Assembly (NCBI GenBank): GCA_038254525.1
Contig: JBBSGC010000093.1
Coordinates: 1 to 7,911, forward strand
DNA length: 7,911 nucleotides
DNA from: JBBSGC01 sp038254525
Lineage (GTDB): Bacteria > Actinomycetota > Actinomycetes > Propionibacteriales > Nocardioidaceae
Direction of reading: 5' to 3'
Part shown: positions 6,230-7,911 of the stretch, in pieces
Numbering within the stretch: position 1 is the stretch's first letter
Layout of the letters: the number at the start of each line of letters is the position of its first letter
Translations under genes and position numbers: made by a program
Notes under the pieces: model-generated
The model's input: the letters and a program-made list of their open reading frames with translations, nothing else
Databases searched by the model: none
Told to the model about the DNA's origin: nothing

Positions 6230-6712
6230 GTGAGCACGCCCGGCCCGGCGTCCCGCTGGCTGCCGGCCATGCAGGAGGCGCTCGCGTACGCTCGGGAGGC
6301 CGGTGAACACGGCGATGTGCCGGTCGGTGCGGTGGTGCTCGACCCGTCGGGGCAGCCGATAGCCGGCGGTCGCAACCAGCGGGAGCACGACGGCGACCCC
6401 ACCGCACACGCCGAGGTGGTGGCGCTGCGCGCGGCGGCTCTAGAGCGCGGGTCCTGGCGGCTCGACGGCTGCACGCTCGTCGTCACCCTCGAGCCGTGCA
6501 CGATGTGCGCCGGTGCGCTCGTGCTGGCCCGGGTGGCCCGGCTGGTGTTCGGCGTGCATGACGACAAGGCCGGCGCAGTCGGCTCCCTGTGGGACGTCGT
6601 GCGCGATCGCCGGCTCAACTGCCGTCCGGAGGTGGTGAGCGGTGTCGCGGCCGCAGAATGCGCCGCGCTGCTGCTTGGTTTCTTCCAGGATCATCGGTCG
6701 AGCGCCGGTTGA
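6230..6712 (+). CDS. tadA: tRNA-specific adenosine deaminase
   Basis: TadA deaminates A34 to inosine in tRNA-Arg(ACG), allowing one tRNA to read three Arg codons. The 160-residue protein shows DVPVGAVVLD (29-38), the zinc/catalytic motif HAE (60-62, Glu as proton shuttle) and PCTMC (89-93, with C90 and C93 binding zinc), then RLVFGVHDDKAGAVGSL (104-120) and the C-terminal ECAALLLGFFQ (143-153), all in the spacing of E. coli TadA. The start is uncertain: GTG at 6230 gives the WL.AM.EALAYA helix that family members have at their N-terminus, while ATG at 6269 would give 147 residues and lose the first residues before that helix. Neither has a strong ribosome binding site, which suits coupling to the gene 19 nt upstream. 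Downstream lies a tRNA-Ser gene. Confidence 0.93.
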   Translation: MSTPGPASRWLPAMQEALAYAREAGEHGDVPVGAVVLDPSGQPIAGGRNQREHDGDPTAHAEVVALRAAALERGSWRLDGCTLVVTLEPCTMCAGALVLARVARLVFGVHDDKAGAVGSLWDVVRDRRLNCRPEVVSGVAAAECAALLLGFFQDHRSSAG

Positions 6713-6763
6713 CCTGAGCCCGACGGCGCGGCCCGGAGGTGCTGCGGTCGGCGCGTGGTCGGG

Positions 6764-6769
6764 TAGCCT
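6764..6769 (+). promoter_or_regulatory. Candidate -10 box of the tRNA-Ser gene
   Basis: TAGCCT fits TAnnnT and ends 7 nt before the first base of the mature tRNA, so the primary transcript would start at or within a base or two of the tRNA 5' end. No convincing -35 element is visible at 16-18 bp, so read-through from tadA is an alternative. Confidence 0.35.
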
Positions 6770-6776
6770 CATCGGC

Positions 6777-6866
6777 GGTGGCGTGTCCGAGCGGCCTAAG
6801 GAGCACGCCTCGAAAGCGTGTGTGGGTGCAAGCCCACCGTGGGTTCAAATCCCACCGCCACCGCCA
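6777..6866 (+). tRNA. tRNA-Ser (anticodon CGA)
   Basis: The 90-nt class II tRNA folds cleanly. The acceptor stem GGTGGCG (6777-6783) pairs with CGCCACC (6856-6862), followed by discriminator G and an encoded CCA (6864-6866). The anticodon stem CACGC/GCGTG (6804-6808/6816-6820) closes the 7-nt loop CTCGAAA, with anticodon CGA at 6811-6813, which reads the serine codon UCG. A long variable arm with the stem GGG..CCC (GTGGGTGCAAGCCCACC region, 6822-6838) is the serine/leucine hallmark. The T-arm is GTGGG TTCAAAT CCCAC. UCG is a heavily used codon in high-GC genomes. No integrase or repeat of the tRNA 3' end is visible downstream in the window. Confidence 0.97.
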
Positions 6867-6931
6867 TCTGACTCTTGAGGCATCAGAACCTGGTCAAGGC
6901 GGGGGCCGAACACATCACCCGGGTCCGGCGC

Positions 6932-6948
6932 TCGCGCGGGCTGCGCGA
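6932..6948. terminator. GC-rich hairpin downstream of tRNA-Ser
   Basis: TCGCGC (6932-6937) and GCGCGA (6943-6948) form a perfect 6-bp stem around a 5-nt loop GGGCT, 66 nt after the tRNA. No T-run follows, so it is not a canonical intrinsic terminator. Actinobacterial terminators often lack T-runs, and this is the only notable dyad in the 142-nt gap before the next gene. Confidence 0.25.
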
Positions 6949-6996
6949 ATCCGCTCCGCGCGAAATAGGATCAAGCCGCTCAGGCGGGCAGGGAGA

Positions 6997-7002
6997 TACC
7001 GT
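6997..7002 (+). promoter_or_regulatory. Candidate -10 box of the RibD/DHFR-like gene, leaderless
   Basis: TACCGT, the same hexamer as before pntAA, ends 6 nt before the GTG at 7009, so transcription would start at the start codon. An AGGGAG at 6990-6995 lies about 13 nt upstream of the GTG, rather far for a Shine-Dalgarno. No clear -35 is seen. Confidence 0.42.
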
Positions 7003-7008
7003 CGGCCA

Positions 7009-7572
7009 GTGACCCGAGTTCAGTACTTCACCGCCTGCACGCTCGACGGCTTTATCGCAGACGAGAATCAATCCCTCGACTGGCTCTTTGAAGCTCCCCA
7101 CGGCGAGGACGACGGTGGCTGGGACGAGTTCATCGGCGGTGTCGGGCCGATGGCTATGGGCGCGACGACGTACGAGTGGATCCTTCGACACCACGACATG
7201 CTGGTGACCCCGCAGCAGTGGCCTGATTTCTACGAGGACCGACCCTGCTGGGTCTTCTCCCACCGGGACCTGCCGCCGATCCCAACCGTCGACATCCGCG
7301 TCGTCTCCGGAGACGTTCGTCCCGTGTACGAAGAGATGGTGACCACGCTGCCCGGAAAGAACATCTGGCTCGTCGGCGGCGGAGACCTCGTGGGCCAGTT
7401 TGACGACGCGGGCCTGTTGGACGAGGTATGGCTGGGGATGCGGCCGGTATTTCTGGGCGCCGGGGCGCCCCTGCTACCGCGCCGGATCACCACGAAGCGG
7501 CTGACGCTCCGCGAGGTAAGACACTCCGGCCAGGAGCTGCGGCTGATCCTCGACGTCGCTCGTCAGGACTGA
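7009..7572 (+). CDS. Dihydrofolate reductase family protein (RibD C-terminal domain)
   Basis: This 187-residue single-domain cytoplasmic protein has the RibD C-terminal/DHFR-like fold, an NADPH-dependent reductase type. Visible family motifs are the N-terminal strand and loop YFTACTLDGFIAD (6-18), the MGATTYEW turn (50-57, usually 'G.RTYE'), WVFSHR (81-86), the NADPH-contact segment IWLVGGGDLVGQF (119-131) with GLLDEV (135-140), and PVFLGAGAPLLP (146-157). The deaminase domain of true RibD is absent, so this is one of the many stand-alone proteins of unknown substrate and not a riboflavin enzyme. The GTG at 7009 was chosen because homology begins there and a -10 box lies 6 nt upstream; the open frame further upstream runs through the tRNA gene and is not coding. 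Its codon choice (TTT, AAT, CAA and GAA codons in the first 30 residues) is a little less GC-biased than that of its neighbours. Confidence 0.9.
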   Translation: MTRVQYFTACTLDGFIADENQSLDWLFEAPHGEDDGGWDEFIGGVGPMAMGATTYEWILRHHDMLVTPQQWPDFYEDRPCWVFSHRDLPPIPTVDIRVVSGDVRPVYEEMVTTLPGKNIWLVGGGDLVGQFDDAGLLDEVWLGMRPVFLGAGAPLLPRRITTKRLTLREVRHSGQELRLILDVARQD

Positions 7573-7600
7573 GTGCGTTGCTCGAGGGCCGCTACGACCG

Positions 7601-7663
7601 TGCCCCGTCGGGACCCTTTGCTGCGCCTCGAGTGGCGCCGGCGTCGCTAGGCTGCCCCGTCGG
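7601..7663 (+). repeat. 11-bp direct repeat flanking the intergenic gap
   Basis: TGCCCCGTCGG occurs at 7601-7611 and again at 7653-7663, 52 bp apart, in the 111-bp gap between the RibD-like gene and the glycosyltransferase gene. The second copy lies between a possible -10 (TAGGCT, 7648-7653) and the ribosome binding site of the next gene. Function is unknown. Such short repeats can arise by chance in GC-rich DNA. Confidence 0.4.
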
Positions 7664-7683
7664 CCGCTGAGCGAGGGAGCCCG

Positions 7684-7911
7684 ATGGCGCGCGACCCGTG
7701 GTGGTGCCGCCTGGCGGTCCTCGCGGCCGTGGCGTACGCCGCAAGCGCCCTAGTGGTCGCCACCCGCCAGGGACCTGGCATCTCGCCGGACTCCGTTGCC
7801 TACGCCTCTACCGCGCTGAACCTCGCGGGCAACGGCCACCTGACCTCGTTCGACGGGCAGCGGCTCTCGATCTTCCCACCGGGGCTGCCACTGCTGTTGG
7901 CCGGTTTTGAC
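7684..7911 (+). CDS. Membrane glycosyltransferase, GT39/GT-C-like, N-terminal part (cut by window end)
   Basis: The first 76 residues of an open frame running off the window encode a short charged N-terminus, a transmembrane helix (about residues 9-27, RLAVLAAVAYAASALVVAT), and then GISPDSVAYASTALNLAGNG followed by HLTSFDGQRLSIFPPGLPLLL. This 'PDS.AY...A.nL..G.G....dG.pl...PPG.P.LLA' pattern is typical of the first extracytoplasmic loop of GT-C polyprenyl-phosphate-dependent glycosyltransferases (dolichyl-phosphate-mannose mannosyltransferase-like, ArnT-like), where the acidic residue in PDS is the likely catalytic aspartate. A good ribosome binding site GAGGGAG (7673-7679) precedes the ATG by 4 nt. 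A TAGGCT at 7648-7653 could be its -10 box. Acceptor and sugar donor are unknown, and the rest of the protein is outside the window. Confidence 0.82.
   Translation, partial: MARDPWWCRLAVLAAVAYAASALVVATRQGPGISPDSVAYASTALNLAGNGHLTSFDGQRLSIFPPGLPLLLAGFD

Noticed and set aside
6867..6887. TCTGA...TCAGA inverted repeat directly after the tRNA as a terminator
   Set aside because: The stem is only 5 bp with an 11-nt loop, AT-rich and without a T-run. It is too weak to call.
6739..7008. Upstream extension of the RibD-like gene to 6739
   Set aside because: The frame passes straight through the tRNA-Ser gene and a hairpin, and homology starts only at 7009.
6867..7008. tRNA-Ser as an integration (att) site with an island downstream
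   Set aside because: I found no repeat of the tRNA 3' end downstream within the window and no integrase gene. The following genes look ordinary.
1..7911. Search for CRISPR arrays, insertion sequences, toxin-antitoxin pairs, phage genes or a novel defence locus
   Set aside because: No repeated spacer arrays, transposase or integrase motifs, or unusual multi-gene cassette were seen. All sizeable genes fit known housekeeping or transport families.

Overview
The window is high-GC, gene-dense DNA from an actinomycete. The lineage is suggested by GC-rich third codon positions, a tadA gene preceded by the actinobacterial 'tRNA adenosine deaminase-associated' protein, a split three-subunit pyridine nucleotide transhydrogenase, an actinobacterial-style uracil phosphoribosyltransferase, and several start codons only 6-8 nt downstream of a TAnnnT -10 box. 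A relative of Nocardioides or a similar high-GC soil actinomycete is plausible, but the genus cannot be fixed from this sequence.

Layout. Positions 1-203 (minus) encode the middle of a PhoX/DUF839-type protein that lacks its N-terminal half. The fragment abuts the end of a two-gene minus-strand ABC-2 exporter operon: permease 273-1004 and ATPase 1001-1954. A divergent intergenic region (1955-2087) separates this operon from the plus-strand pntAA-pntAB-pntB operon (2088-4923), in which successive genes overlap by 4 bp. Convergent to it is upp (4967-5605, minus). Divergent from upp is the pair of tadA-associated gene (5731-6210) and tadA (6230-6712), followed by a tRNA-Ser(CGA) gene (6777-6866) with encoded CCA. 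Next come a RibD C-terminal/dihydrofolate-reductase-like gene (7009-7572) and the 5' end of a polytopic membrane glycosyltransferase (GT39/GT-C-like) cut by the window edge (7684 onward).

Functions. The pnt operon encodes the proton-translocating transhydrogenase that couples the proton gradient to NADPH formation. upp salvages uracil. tadA makes the wobble inosine of tRNA-Arg(ACG). The ABC pair is a small drug/lipid-type exporter of unknown substrate. These are mostly housekeeping modules. I see no CRISPR array, insertion sequence, integrase, phage module or toxin-antitoxin pair, and no clear undescribed system. The points most worth a second look are the truncated PhoX fragment at the exporter boundary, the apparent move of the transhydrogenase proton-channel histidine from the beta to the small alpha subunit, and the repeated leaderless-type promoter/start arrangement.
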